From NCBI RefSeq assembly GCF_024868665.1, contig NC_079898.1, forward strand, positions 24,558,839 through 24,622,838: a DNA stretch of 64,000 nt, in the 5' to 3' direction. This document shows, piece by piece, positions 24,544 to 41,500 of the stretch. This stretch comes from Triplophysa rosa. Taxonomy: Eukaryota > Chordata > Actinopteri > Cypriniformes > Nemacheilidae. Within the stretch, counting starts at the first letter, position 1, and every line of letters begins with the position of its first letter. The notes beneath the pieces are model-generated. The model did no database searches, was not told where the DNA came from, and worked only from the letters and a program-made list of their open reading frames with translations. Both the position numbers and the translations under genes were made by a program.

Positions 24544-27313
24544 TAGCTGTCGTCGCTGTTGTATGTGTGCATGCACCTGCATTGTGCGTGGTTTGGCTGG
24601 TTTTGGTTGACCTAGTTGCAACTCAAATTGTACGCATCGTAAGCGGAACGCATCTTTAAACGCATATGTGCATCAACAATATCTCTTCCTGAATACGTGG
24701 CCGCCTATTGAAATTCAAATGCAGCTAAACTCCATTTTGATCTTAAAACTGTTCGAAAGGTTTATTTGAGTGGTAATAAGAGAGGATGTTAGTGAAATGA
24801 TGAGAAAAGCGCAAGGTGTTAAATGGAGGGAACGGCTTTACTGCGCGGCCGCCTACGTGTGTGAACGTATGTGTGTGACAGGATTTGACACAACTGCAGC
24901 TTGCAGGAGTGTGAGAACAGATACATATCTGTGTAAAAGGTTTTGACTTTATGCCGCACGCACATACATGTTTACTGGGCTGTCTAAATGAAGAGGTTTG
25001 AAAGGAGGTTATGTCAGATTTAGTGCACTTCTGGGGACAATTTGTCTGTGAAATATAGCTACTGACGTACACAAAGGCAATTCTGAGTATGGCATTGCAC
25101 ATACACTTATATTAGCGGATTGTGAAGTTTGTTTTCAGAGTTTTGGTTTTGTATTTAAAAAAAGAGTACATTTATCAAATAATAATTTGTATGATGCGAA
25201 TATTTGCAAAATGTTATTAAACTAGTCATTTTAGTGTCTTAGTTTTTATAAACGTTTTAAATTCTGTATGTGTAATATTGAATAAAATGCTAAATGACTA
25301 AATTTAAATGTAATATTACAGTGACTCAAGATCAATAATTAATTTTTTACAATATGACCCCTTTAAAAATCCAAAACACTGACAGAGAAAAATTCTCTCT
25401 CTCTCTCTGTATTACTGGAAGCCCGGGCACGTCTCGCGTTTTCAATTAGGCTATTTGCAGAATTTTCCTCACTGTTAAAGGTTGTAGAAAAATAAACAGA
25501 TGATTCACTATAATATTCCCGTAACACTCCTCCCTCTGTTCTCTCTCTCTATTCTCTATTCTCTGTGTCTGTCACACTTTTATCATAGACCGTGAGGTGC
25601 GTTTTATTATGTGGCTTTATTCAATTAGTCTTTAAAGCTGCTAATGGGTGAGCGATTCTCAAACACAAGGTGGGCCTGTCCTCTCCCGCAAACGGAAAAA
25701 AGCCTGGAACTCTTTGTGATTGTGTGTCTGGAACCGTCCTGGAGTTGTGCAGACACCCCGCATCTCTCTTATGGGCTTTTGTTGAGTTAATCCCTCAAAG
25801 AAAGTGTAGCACGATGGCCGGGAGGTAAAGTTTAAATGAAAGGATAAAGTCACTGTTTATGTTTTTTTTTAACTCTGTTGTTCTATGTTAGAGAAGCAAT
25901 GCGGAGATCTAAATCTGCAGTGCATGCATGACTTTGTCACTCTTATGAATCGTCGGTTCATTTTTCTTAAACCCGTTCCATTCATTTGACGTTTAATATT
26001 GGCTCCATTCATATGTAGCGTCGGCGGTGACGAAAACTGCCATGGTGACCGTTCGCCGTCAGCGTTTCTTTGAAGAAAGCTTCTCATGAGCCACTGCTAA
26101 CATCATTAGTGTGATAATACCACCATTTAAATTGTGCAAAACACACACGGATGCACACACTTGTGAGTCACTCATAGCCAAGAATAACAACAAATTACAT
26201 CTCTTTAATATTTCAGATGTTTTTCCTAGACAGCAAAGGGATTAAGTAGAGAGCCAGTAAAGACCTTTGCTTAAGTCTCCTGCTCCTCAGACCCCAGTAA
26301 AATATTTCTCAATTATTAATAATAATTATATCTCCTCCTTTAGGCTGTATTTACATGTAAATATGAGTGAAGATATGTTGGATATCATAACAATCCATTT
26401 CAGGAAGCTACGAGTTACACATTTTCATAGTGCAATAAACTTATTTCTAAACGGATCCCTTCCAAGCAATCATTCTGCGCCCTACCAATTATTTACATTA
26501 GCATTGACCAACATGGTCTTTAAATCGTATGTTATAGTATTCATATCCATGGGTGCAGCGTGCATTATTTACGAGATGGCACACCTGGCAGGTGTTCTGT
26601 ACACACAAACTCGAATGCATGCACGGCGTACACTCCTTTATTGACAGAAAACACCGAGTGATATCTTTGGAAAAATAACACAGCAAATGATATTGTTAAC
26701 CGATTTACATACCCTCTACGAAGTGTGTGCTAAAATGCAAATACAGTCGAAAACAATGTTGTAGTTCTGTGTGGGGTCTGTTCCGTCATCAGGTGTATGA
26801 TGTCTCGTCTCTCCCTAAATCCCTGTAACTTCATCTCACGCCGACTCTTCTTAACAAAATATCACACCGAGTGGCATTAGCAAACAAATGACGCCAGACC
26901 TTCTCTTGTATAGTCACGTTCATGTCAAAGCTGTTTTTAGTGGATGTACAAAATCATTTCATTTGATTTATTATATATGGGGTATAAAGCATCTAGAATG
27001 GAATAGAATAGATGTTTTCATCACAATGGGAGTGATCCTGTATTGTACCATCTAGTTGTGCTTTGTGTTTTCAGTTGCTTGTTTTGAAAACTGTATTTGG
27101 CACAGAGGCATTATACTGCCCCCTGGCATCTAATGTTACTGGATCCAGTTCGTGACCAGCAGTTTTAAGAAACCATACTGGGCATGTCTGGCATCAGGGC
27201 GAGTTTTTAAAGTGTTCTTTTAAATCTTTAATCAATTTCAAAACCTGCGTTTTTAAGCGTGCTTCATTGGAAATAAATGCCACTACATTCAAGGTTTAAG
27301 TTTAGCTTACCTA

Positions 27314-27538
27314 CACTCTTAAAAAAAAGGGTGCTTCAAAATGCCACAGAAGAACCTTTTGGTTCCATAAAGAACCTTTGACATCTAAAGAACCTTTCTG
27401 TTTCTTTGTGACGAAAAAGGTTATAAAAAAGTTAGAAAGAGATGGTTCTTTGACTGAACGGTTCTTCGTGGAACCAAAAATGGTTCTTCGATGGCATCGC
27501 TGTGAAGAACCTCTTAAGCACCATTATTTTTAAGAGTG
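27314..27538. mobile_element. palindromic MITE, ACTCTTAAAAA family, copy 1
   Basis: Ends ACACTCTTAAAAAAAAGGGT and the mirror ATTTTTAAGAGTG. The interior is built of repeated AAGAACCTTT / GGTTCTT words that fold on themselves. A second copy is at 37941-38109. Confidence 0.8.
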
Positions 27539-27763
27539 GATCCTGCGTGTTGGTTGAGTGTCATCTCATCTATCTTTACACTTTTGTCACCATGAGGCTT
27601 TTCTCAACGTCACGTTCATTATTGTGAGAGAGCTGTGCTGTTTATTTCTACATGTCGTGTGTGGGGTCTGTCCCGTCCATCAGGTTTATCAACTTCGTAG
27701 GTAAACATTAATAAGGTATTATTCTATTGGCAGCACTATCAAAGTATCGCTTGCACGCCCGCG

Positions 27764-27925
27764 CAATAACACACACATACAGATGCATGCACACACACGC
27801 ACACATAACCTAAGACAGCCCGTGCCTGGGGGGAGAGGAGGGTGCGGTTTTTTCATGTGAAATATGCCATCAACACAACATACAGTATCTGACAAAAGCA
27901 GGATACACACACACACGCACACCAG
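27764..27925. repeat. CA-rich simple-sequence cluster
   Basis: Several short (CA)n runs (for example 27768-27810 and 27904-27922) interrupted by unique sequence. Confidence 0.7.
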
Positions 27926-28454
27926 ATTGTGAAAATAAACGCAAACAGCGAATAAATATAACAAGGTAAACTCCGCGTTAAGGGGCAATTATGTGAATTT
28001 GTATTTGTGCCGCATCAGTTTATGTGAATAGGTGAGCAGCGGGATAGAAGGTCTAAACGTCAGTGGGAAAAAATGTCAACTTCAAAGCTTGCGGTGTCGC
28101 GGGCAAGTTGCATACATCAAACATTTCAACTTTTTGTGTGTATTCTTTTGTTTTTAAGCTGAAGCGATGTAGTGTGGCGTTGTATTTTGCGGCCCATGTT
28201 TGTCATAGGGTCTGAAGTCATGTCACATGTGACCACACCTAAACTGCAACCACTTACACGCATCATTTCACACAACATTGCATCTTATGCCACCGGTTCA
28301 TTAGTGATAGTTGAGTGAACATTGGCTACAGGTGAGCCCCAGAACGGCTATGCGACGCAGGAAACAACACTAAAGAGTCATAACACACCGAACAGCAGAC
28401 GGCTAACATGACGAACATTACGCGCAGATCAGATGTAACTTCAGTATGATGTAC

Positions 28455-28721
28455 TTAAATGGATAGTTCACCCAAAAATGAAAATTCTGTCATCGTTTAC
28501 TAAAGGAAGATATTTGGAAGAATGTCAGTAGCCAAACAGATCTCATCCCCCAATGACTCCCGTTGTATTTATTTTCCCTACTCTGGCAGTAAATGGGGAA
28601 TGAGATCTTCCAAATATCTACCTTTGTGTTCAGCAGAACAATATTTTTTAAAGGTTTGAAACAACCTGCGGGTGAGAAAATGATGACAGAATTATCATTT
28701 TGGGGCGAACTGTACCTTTAA
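28455..28721. mobile_element. TTAA-type palindromic MITE
   Basis: A 267-bp copy from TTAAATGGATAGTTCACCCA to GGGGCGAACTGTACCTTTAA. The inner palindrome is centred on CCCGTTGTATTTATTTTCCC, with GAGATCT/AGATCTC arms. Both ends are intact. Confidence 0.85.
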
Positions 28722-29865
28722 GCTGACAGATGCACATCTTCCTTTTCTACTTGCAACTTGCTTTGCTATTGTTAGCTAACGCAGTGACATTCAGACATTA
28801 TTAAAAATTGCTTACGTGTCTTTTTCGGGGCCGCCTAGCTCTGGAAAGCTCTCTTACGTATTCCTTCTCTCTGTGGTTGAGGGCTGCATTAGCGATATAG
28901 ATCTGTACCCCTCAGTGCTAGGTTAATTCAGCGGGCTCTAATGCGGTCAGGCACCGCTGACCCCGCTGGCCGGAGAGAGTGCCCGCTTTTATTGAACCCT
29001 GTGTTTGTGGCTCAGGGACGCACCCTCTCTCTCTCTCTCCCTCCCGAAACGGCTTAATAACACACCGCAGCTGACATCTGAGGTTGGAAACCATCTCGCT
29101 GTTTAATATTAACACACGCTTCGGTGCAGGTGTGCACGCTTTGTGCGCTGACAATACACGCTGACATTGAAACTCACACTTAGGCACCGAAACACACTAT
29201 ACTTTTTGGGAAAGCACGCACAAACACTGTATTCCCTGGTATCATCCGCCGATGACTCATGCGCCCTTTAAAGCAGCCAGTGTTCTCAAAATAGTTCGAA
29301 TACTCATGGCCCCTGTTCGAATACGGCAGACATAATGTCAAAACCTGCACCGATAGAGCTATGGGATTCATACTTGAACTTTAGCAGTTTAGTGTACAAA
29401 ACTCAACACTTAAAGATGAACTCCAAATCCAGCAGATTATCTAATCTGTTATACTTGGCACACATTCTAAAGACGGCTCAGCCCGGTTTTACAATATAAA
29501 GAACACGGTATAAAGCAAACACGCAGGAGAGGCCATCTCATTGTGTTTTATCTCTTTAGATCGCTCCCCTCACCTTCAAACAATGTTTCTTGCATTGTGC
29601 GTTTTATTGATATAAATTGGATCGATGAGAAATAATTTTTATAGTTGGCTGCATAGAAACAAAAAGCGTGGTCCCATTCATGAAATACATTACAATAGAA
29701 GACTTATTTGAATTAGTATAACAACTGTTTAACAACTCTTACGCTGCATCTGTTGTAAACAGTATGTGGTAATCATATATGACAAAAAGCATTGTGCAAA
29801 AATAAGTGGTTACCAAACACAAGCCGCAGACGATAAAACTATTAGTCTAGACCTCGACTATGTCA

Positions 29866-32960
<3,095 letters not shown>

Positions 32961-35229
32961 CTTCTGTAGTATCTGCGAGATACCTAATGAACAATCAATA
33001 AATATGTGAGTTCTCTCCTTTTACCACCTTGTAAAAAATGTCGTGGTATAGTACATAATGGATTGACATTTAGAGTCAGTCAGGTGTAGCCACTAAAAAC
33101 CACAGGCAAAATTATTAAAATAATTTTGAAACATTATTCACGGATGCGTATATGTGTGTCTCTTGTGTAGCCTATATTATTATTTTTAAATATTTGTCTT
33201 GGAGAGTGTTTTCACTAGAATCACAGTCACTGATTATAAAAAACATGTACCTTAACTAAAATGAAGAAAAATAACAACAACAACATATCATTAACAATAA
33301 TTAAACACTTTTGACATGTGATAACATTTAAACAACAACTCTCTCTTTTTTTTTGTCCAGAAAAAATTGGTAATTACGTTGGGAACTTTTTGATCGTTCT
33401 TCACTGTATCTTGTGACAAAATAAAATAACTCGTGCTTTTATAATTGCCCTTGCATAACATGAAAAAATAATTATGATAAAGGATTCATAAGGTTAGGAT
33501 TGTACATGGTTATTAATTAAAATCTAATGAGTTCTGGTGTGGTCGACACGCCCTGAATTACACTGTGACCACTAGTAGGCGCATGTGTCGTATTATAGCC
33601 TGCAATGTGCCTCAGGCTGGAAATTAAAGCACATTAAAGAGACACTGAATGAGATAAAACACACACACAAAGTTAATTGCAGTTTAAGTTAATCCTTTTC
33701 TATGAAGTTAAGGAGTCTTTTGAATACTGTTTGTGATTATGCATAACCTAAAATGTTCTGAGGTGCTCCATAATTATAACTAAACGCCAAAGCAACATGA
33801 CAAAACATATACATTATTTCAAGAAATTATTCATTTTCAATCCTTAATTTTTTTTATAGTTAATAATTTATAGTATAATAATTTGTAGTGAAAATCAAGG
33901 GGAAATAATTTTTATTTCTTTACAATTTGATTATACTCCACCTCTAAATCAAAACAAAACGAAAAAATAATTAAAAAAAGGAAACGTATCCAGAAATTTA
34001 CAGTTTGATTATTTGGGCTTAAAAATAATTTGTAATAACTGGATAGTTTTTACTTTACTTAGACTAAATATATTGATAAAACCCATAGAAATAACGTTTT
34101 TCCTATTTGGGGTTCAGTTTTCCGGAACACATTAAATCTACCTACCCTATAAATAATACTAGTAATATTATAAAAATATTCTTTATTATATTTTACATAC
34201 ATTTTCTAAATAATTACACGTTAAAGTCAATTTATTATGCATACGAAATTATTTCTTTCGTTTATTTGTGTTATTCGTTCTTTTATTTGATCTTTCATTG
34301 TGTGACGGAGAGAGAGTATGTGTCTATATGAGTATATGTGTGTGTATATTCGTGAATCGTGAGCTATATAGGCTCTGTGAAGAGGGTTTGAGGTTTAACC
34401 CGTGCTGGCAGGATTCGTGCCAAAACTCTGCGGCTCACGTGCTAAAGATGAGCTAAGTTTAAAACCAGCGTTTGGTTACATGGAAAGCATCCACTTACCA
34501 TTCAAGTAAAATAAACACAGGTGTGTTAAATAATTATAGCTCAAATACAACAGCAGCGTTAATTAATGATATGCTTTGCATAATAATGACAACACAATAA
34601 TAATCATCAATTTAATTGTTATTTTAATAATTCGTTTTATTAATAATGCAATAAAAGCTTACTCTTGTATAATTTAATTTTCATTTTTGTTTGGCTGTTA
34701 AACCACTGTTCTTTATCTTCATTTCTGTGTTTGAAAAAACATGACTAGACGGGAAGTCAAAGTCTTAGCCACACAAATGGTCTAGAAAAACCAAAATCTA
34801 CACATCTCAAACCGAGATCTTTAGCATCACAGTTTCGGCGGCATCTGCTGGATCAATTGCACTTATCTTTCTCCTTTTTTATTTTTCGCGTCTTTTTATT
34901 TCTCTCTGTCAATACATCCAGCCTTATAAGTAGGCTACTGCAGTGCACACAGCCTAAATCTCTTAATGGATATCTCAAGAACATCTCAAGATCTGTTAAT
35001 ACGCACATTCATAAATATTGGTATTTATGTAGGCTATAGTAAAATATGTGTAGTTATAGGCCTTGTATGTTGCATGCACGGATAAAGTTTTTTCCTGAAC
35101 CTTCAAAACCTCCAGAAGAGCCACGACCCCCCCCCCAAACCCCAAACGTCTGTTTGCTAGGATCGTCTGTCAGGGGACGTTATTTCGAGGGCGCTGTGGA
35201 TGCATATATTGCGGATATTTCAGCATCTG

Positions 35230-35420
35230 TTCATTATTAATACGTGACCGCACGCGCACAGACTGACTCCGCGCGCCTGTCACATTCAGAGTCCGCGCGC
35301 AGTTTCTACGGTTACAGTCGCGCAGCAACGCGCTCTCCCTAATGACGCGCGTCCCTGTGATATCCGATCAGCCCGCGTCAAATGCACATCGCTTACACGG
35401 GACAAAGAGTCATCACGCGC
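35230..35420. promoter_or_regulatory. CpG-dense patch in the P1-P2 intron
   Basis: A block very rich in CGCG words (for example CCGCGCGCAG, GACGCGCGTC, CACGCGC) inside AT-rich intron, about 3 kb upstream of the P2 ATG. It could be a CpG island of a regulatory element or an unannotated start site. No TATA or exon was seen with confidence. Confidence 0.4.
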
Positions 35421-36479
35421 TGAGAAATGATGTGAGGGGATACAAAGGGGAAGGAACCCTGAAATAAACAGACTTAAGTTCAAAGAATGAAAAATCAGAC
35501 ACAAGCTCAGATGCCATCATTCTGCACTGCAGGGTACAAAAAGGCTAAAGGCTTAGGGGTGAACAATTATTTTTAATTTGAGCAAATACCACCTGACCTT
35601 CCTAAATGCACGACTTCCTGTGATGTGAAGTTTTTCTGATCTATGAGGTTATTGAATACAGGTCGAGGTAATTTAATAGAAAACACTATAGGCTGGCATG
35701 CTGCAGAATGCCTGAACTGCAATAGCTCAATGATTAGTTGAAAATATATTTATTTTGTGCAAAATATTGACTGTTTGAATCACAATGGAGTTCCAGGTGT
35801 GAAAAATGCTTGTATTAACTTGAGATTTGTGATGAGTTTTCTTGATTAAATGAACACAGTTTGCTAAAGCGATTATGTTTTGACTCAAAATGTTAATAAA
35901 AATACATTGCAACATTGAAACTGTTTGCATTTAGTACAAGATTTGCCATATGAGTATTGTCTCTGTATTTAGCCTATCAGAGGCCTTTTGCTCCATTGGG
36001 GAGTTTTTTTGCCCCAAGCACATGATTCATCATCAAAACAAACTTTGTTCTCAACTTAAATGGCTCTAATTTTAATGTTACATGACATTAAAACAAATAT
36101 AAATGTGTTTTTAAAGAATACTGTCTTAAACACACATTTTTCATCCAGGGCTCCATTTTACCTCAAGACTGACTTCTTGATAAACATAGGTTGAACGGTT
36201 CCTATGCCCAACTTTCTTCACTCTGAACGCAGTTTGAGTATAGTTTATATAAATATTATGCCTTCACGAGTACAGTAATAGCATGCACACACAAATGCAA
36301 AAGAACACGCTTAAAGGTCATGCAAAAGCAACATTGAAGAATACCGAATCTGAAGAAACCACAGATATGTGCTCACACTGGTAAAACATTACTTCAACAT
36401 TACCATCACCCCCAGCACACACACGCGCGCCGGCCTTCATACCCGCAGATAAAAATCAAATCAGGGAGTAAAATGCTGA

Positions 36480-36830
36480 CATAAGTCTGTGGATTTGCTA
36501 TCTTCCCCCCACCGTGGGCGGCGGCACATTTCTACGTTTACAAATTACAGAGGGAGCAAGTCTGGTAGCCGCAGAGAGCATTCCTTCCTTACACTGTCTC
36601 CTTGTGTTTCAGCTGCGGGTTCGTCTGCCTGAGAAAGCGGCACGGATGACCTGCAGTCAACTCCAAATCTACCGTTTACGCGTTTGAATTTCGGCCCCAC
36701 CTCATATCAGGTGTCCCTGATGACATCATCGCCCTGTCCTGTGACTGTCCGTGAGAGAGGATCTCCATTGTGATGTCATATTTTCAGACAGCGTTCGGCT
36801 GACGGTTCGTAAAGGACCAAGTTCATTCAA
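36480..36830. promoter_or_regulatory. candidate enhancer block in the P1-P2 intron
   Basis: A repeat-free, GC-richer stretch with clustered motifs: GCATTCCTTCC (TEAD/ETS-like), TTTCAGCTGCGGGT (E-box), and two CRE/AP-1-like words (TGATGACATCATCG, TGTGATGTCATA). It is proposed only from motif clustering and lack of repeats. Confidence 0.3.
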
Positions 36831-37940
36831 GCTAAAGTAAATCGATGCCAAACTCTCTATTAATGGAACATTTACAGTATGAAGATAATGAGGCTTTGCC
36901 GCCTTTTGTCAAATACAGTGAATCTTGCGGCAAGTGAGTCATTCTAAACCGTAATTTGTTTTAGATTTCAAGTAAAGCGTGTCACATCAAAGCATATTTT
37001 GTCGGTGGACGAAGCTGAGTTGTGTTATTGCCCTTTGAATATTACAGATGAAGTCACGTGGGTCTCTTCAGTCAATCTAGAAGTGGCTCCCTCTCTCGCA
37101 AAGCACAGAATTGAAGCCATGTTTTCCCTCAAGATGTTTCTTAATTGAATAAAGTCTAAAAAATGTCCAAAAAAACGTAACACTCGTCCACAATTCTGAT
37201 ATTTGTGTGTATGCCTCAGTCCTATTATCATGGATTATTTAAATAATAAATGATTATAGAATTATTATTATAGTTTTTTATGCAGCATTGTGTTAAAAGC
37301 ATACCAGGAACTCTGTCTCATAATAAATGTTTATGAACTCAATGCTTATAATGGAGAAGTTCTGAGACGTCTGAAAAACGCATGATGAATCGTGTCGTCA
37401 AAACAATTGTTTCATAGCGCACGCAGGAAATGTTTTACAGCGAGACATCCGAGGTAATGTTTGTGGTAGAAGAGTCCAAAGATTTATTACACTGTTAGTT
37501 TGGCTGAGTACAATATTGAGACTCCGCTGCATCCCTTGAGGAATAAATCAAATGCTGTTTTATGGAGACATTACGATGTGATTTCCTCTTGTAGTTGGAT
37601 TTAAACTAGCATCGGGGTGGGATAATTGCCCTCCCGGCCTCTAGAGGGGGTTACAGAGGTTGTATTAAGTGTGTCGAACATCAATCACTGGCAGGAGACA
37701 CAGGAAACATCAGTATAACGTTTGGTCTGATTCTCACCATCACACATGTCTCTCTAACATCTTCAATGCCTTTTTGCAACCTTAAACTGCACACATTTCA
37801 TACAACTTTGTTACAAGCATTGTCTTGTATGTTTATCTAGTAACACATTTCTATAAGTATCTTCCACAAACATTGATATGAACGTAAATCAGAACATAAG
37901 TGGGAAGTGGTTCACACTGTGGTGAGCTGTACGGTCTTAC

Positions 37941-38109
37941 ACACTCTTGAAAATAAAGGGTCTTAAAAGATGAACATTTAACATCCACAGATCCTTTTTC
38001 TTGCGCATAAGGTTCTTCTAGTTGAAAAAGGTTCTTCAGACTATTAAAGGGTAAGAAAATGTGTTTTTTATTTCGAGTCATTTCAAGCGCATTTATTTTT
38101 TAAGAGTGT
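37941..38109. mobile_element. palindromic MITE, ACTCTTAAAAA family, copy 2
   Basis: ACACTCTTGAAAATAAAGGG at the left and TTTTTTAAGAGTGT at the right, with AAGGTTCTTC words inside. Shorter than copy 1. Confidence 0.75.
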
Positions 38110-38784
38110 AATGAACTTTCAAACATCTTTGAATCAACATGTGTTGTAAAACACTGAACAAACACATTATCTTGCCCTATAATGTGCGTTTTTGTATGTA
38201 CATATACAGTGTTGAGCTACCAGTATGGCCCAGGAATAAACAGCAGGCCAACAGAGGTCATTTTCCACTGTGCTGGATTCATTTCCAAAACATGACTCTC
38301 AAGCTAGAAATGCACGGTCTCTGACTGCTGGATAAAAGTAAGCAGTCTGAAAATCGTTCTTTCATATGTGGTGACAGTGTAGAGTTTCAGTAAAATCATG
38401 TTGTTGACCAAGCGCTTTTCGTGTGTGATTGTGGTTGACCAGTAGCATTATTTATGAGTTTACAACACATAATGTCATCATGACTGTGTCGCATGTTATG
38501 ATGTCATGCACATGGAGTCATCACCCTGACCTCACAGCCTTATGAAGGCCTGTGTGTCTGTAATGGGGTCTTGTTTTACAATAATGGTAAAACCTGTGAT
38601 CTACCTACATTGTGGGGACCAGCCCGCAATCCGCACAACGGAAATTGATTTGTAAGCATGTTAAACGATGCTAAAAGTTGAACATGCTAATTGTGTTTTA
38701 TTTATGTTCTGTAATTAAGATATGATCATGGCAGGGTGGATTTTAAAATAATGTATGGATTGTATGGACAAAGAAATTTATTAA

Positions 38785-38937
38785 GCAATTTTTCCTATAC
38801 TATGGTAGTTAATGGTGGCCAAGTACTGTTTGGTTACAAGCATTCTTCCAAATATCTTTGTCTGTGTTGTCTGTATACAGATTTGGGTAAGTATTTGATG
38901 ACAGAATGTTTATTTTTGGGTGAACTGTTCCTTTAAG
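38785..38937. mobile_element. TTAA-type MITE, right half
   Basis: TTCCTATACTATGGTAGTTA, then CATTCTTCCAAATATCTTTG, ending TTTTGGGTGAACTGTTCCTT then TAA. The left half is absent. Confidence 0.75.
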
Positions 38938-40607
38938 CCAGATCTCGGAGTATAGTTTGAGCTGTCTGAAAGAAACTTGCATATCTTAAAATTTGTCCGT
39001 GCTAGTGTTTTGACTTTTTTCTGAGGTATTTTTTATACGACTTTACCTAAGGTCTAGTCCTTACTTCAGCTGAGCCTGGTGTGTGAAACCGGGCCGTAAT
39101 TTCCGCCCCACCAGGAAGTAACCTTCCATATATTTTAACATCTCGCCCATCACTCCACACCTTCATTCAAAAGAAACATAAGCAGCAATAACGAAACATT
39201 CTGTCCTCCACAGGAACGGAAAAGTTCCGCTAATTGAAGATTCACCCATATAACACAAGTTTCTACATAACAATCCATCCTGTAGATTATTCCTCTGGCA
39301 CACAGTTCAATAATCCGGGTCTATTTTTGCAGCAGAACCGCAGATATTCTCCACAAGCGCTGGGAAGTCTGATCCTTCAGGAAACTTCAAAGACTCTGGA
39401 ATGGACCCCGGGCACTGGATAGAGACGTATTTTCATACCGTTCGGAACCGTTCTGATGGAGTGAGTGAGAGGTGAGTTGCAGTGGGCACATGGTGGTCCC
39501 ACCCTGACAAGATGGATGTACGGACGTCTTAATGAGGGAGAGAGATCCAGGGGTGACCTTGCGGTGGGCCTAAATTCACACTCCGCCCCGCTGGCTCCCA
39601 AAATAAGCCACGACCCGCTTTTATGAACGCTCCACACCGCAACCACCATAACTCAGGGCTTTCCCAAAACAAGAGCTCTTGTGCCGGCAGCGTTAGGAAG
39701 TGCGTTTGGCTGCCAGCGACCGCTGGGGCTGTACACCAGCGTCTGCTTGCCACATTTTACCCGGAACACAATGTCCCTTTGTGTTTGTGTGCGGTGGGCC
39801 CTCACTCAGAGAGAGAGAGAGACAGGCAAATCAAAGAAATAAAGACAGAGCGAGTAGAAAAACAAAGAGCAACCGACCGAAAAAGAACCAGACAGAGCGT
39901 CGGTTGATTTAAAAGAAGCCTTTCGGTCCGAAAGGGGAGAGTGAAAGCTTAGCAGAAAAGAAAGAGAACGTGTGATAGCGGTGGAGGAGAACGACAGGAA
40001 AATGGTGTGAGATATGGGGGGGGGTTCTCATGTGGTCGCATACGGAATGTTGTCTTTCATTCCTGCCTGCAACGAAAGCCACATGTTTATCTTTTTTTTC
40101 TGTAAGTGTGTGCGAAGGCAGGAGGTATGCAGTATATGAAAGGAATGAGGGAATTAAAACTAGGTCGACATTAAACAGAGGTATTCATCAAAACAGCGCG
40201 CTTGTCAGAGCATGTGCTCGTGATGACATGCTGTAAACACGCATGATCGTGATGCTGTTTTTTGCACGGACTAACGCACACGCTAGGGGAGGTCATGTTG
40301 GACTGATCGGTTCGAGGTTAAGAGACACTGGTCCCATTAGTCCATTTCCAAGTCTTTCTCTCAAACTTTCTTTGTTGTGTCTTTTGTTTACTTTGTTTAA
40401 GTCACTCGCAGTGTTGGAAACAGCAAGATTCGTGCTAATGAATTCAAGCACATGTATACTAGGCTTTAGCGTAGAGCCGCTTAATGACAAAGCTCTGAAA
40501 GGGGTTTGTTATCGCACTCGGTGTGTGTTTAATCACGACTGTTGCGCTTGCCAAGTTTGACGTCTTGTCAGTGGGCCAAAATTGAGTTTTCACACTGCTG
40601 TTAATTT

Positions 40608-40995
40608 ATGGGTGTGTAAGGGTTACCGAGTTCACGATATGGTAGCATTGTGATGTTTTTAACAATGTTTTAAAAATTAACCGTTTTGTTTTCATTTTCA
40701 ATAAAACATTTTTTGCTGTACAAACGTGTTGTAGAATTGACAGCATTCATTGTTTAATTGGACCTTGTGTATGTTAGTGAATAAAAACTGAATAGTCCTT
40801 GAAAAATAACACGTAATCAATAAAACTTAAAGCAGTAAAAGCATTAAAACAGCATATATGTTGATGAAGGACACATCTTGGCAGCTAAACCAATAAGATT
40901 AAACAGATCAGTCATATCAGTCATAGCGCTACAATACTTATCATATTTTTATCATGATATTATTCCACAAAACATCGCCACACCCCTATTCAATT
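40608..40995. mobile_element. possible MITE with ACACCCCTA end
   Basis: GGGTGTGTAAGGGTTACCGA on the left and ATCGCCACACCCCTATT on the right are imperfect inverted ends around ATGATATT/AATATCAT-like words. No clean target duplication was found. Confidence 0.35.
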
Positions 40996-41500
40996 ACTTT
41001 GCTGGAAATGTTTTATTTGCAAGCTGTTCATACAAAGAGAAAGCATCAACAACAAAATGATTTATATACTGCGTGTATTTGGCTAGTTGACACATAAACC
41101 GTGTGTCTTATGGTGTGACAGCAAACATTTTGAAAACAAACTGTTAATTATACTATACATATTTTATATGATTAATATTAAAATGTATAATTTATCTTTG
41201 TTGTTTTTTCTGTTGCATTTTTCTGTTCTGTACCCCGGTATAAAATCATTGATGGGTTTGGGTTACGAGTGTTTGACTCAAAGGTGTTCAGCTGGGTTTC
41301 AGTCAAGTTCTTCCACACTTAATCAGTCATTTCTTTTGAATCTTGCTTTGTGCATGAGAGCATTGTTATGTGGGAATAGAAACTTCTCTAGAATATCATT
41401 ATATGCTGTTGCATTAAGATTTGTGTTCACGGGAATGACTAAAGTAGTCAAACCTGTTCATGAGAGGAGTTATTCCAATACATTTGTCTATAGTGTATGG

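Noticed and set aside
25350..25375. ATGACCCCTTTAA word matching the end of the 44.2-kb MITE
   Set aside because: Only one end of about 14 bp, with no partner within reach.
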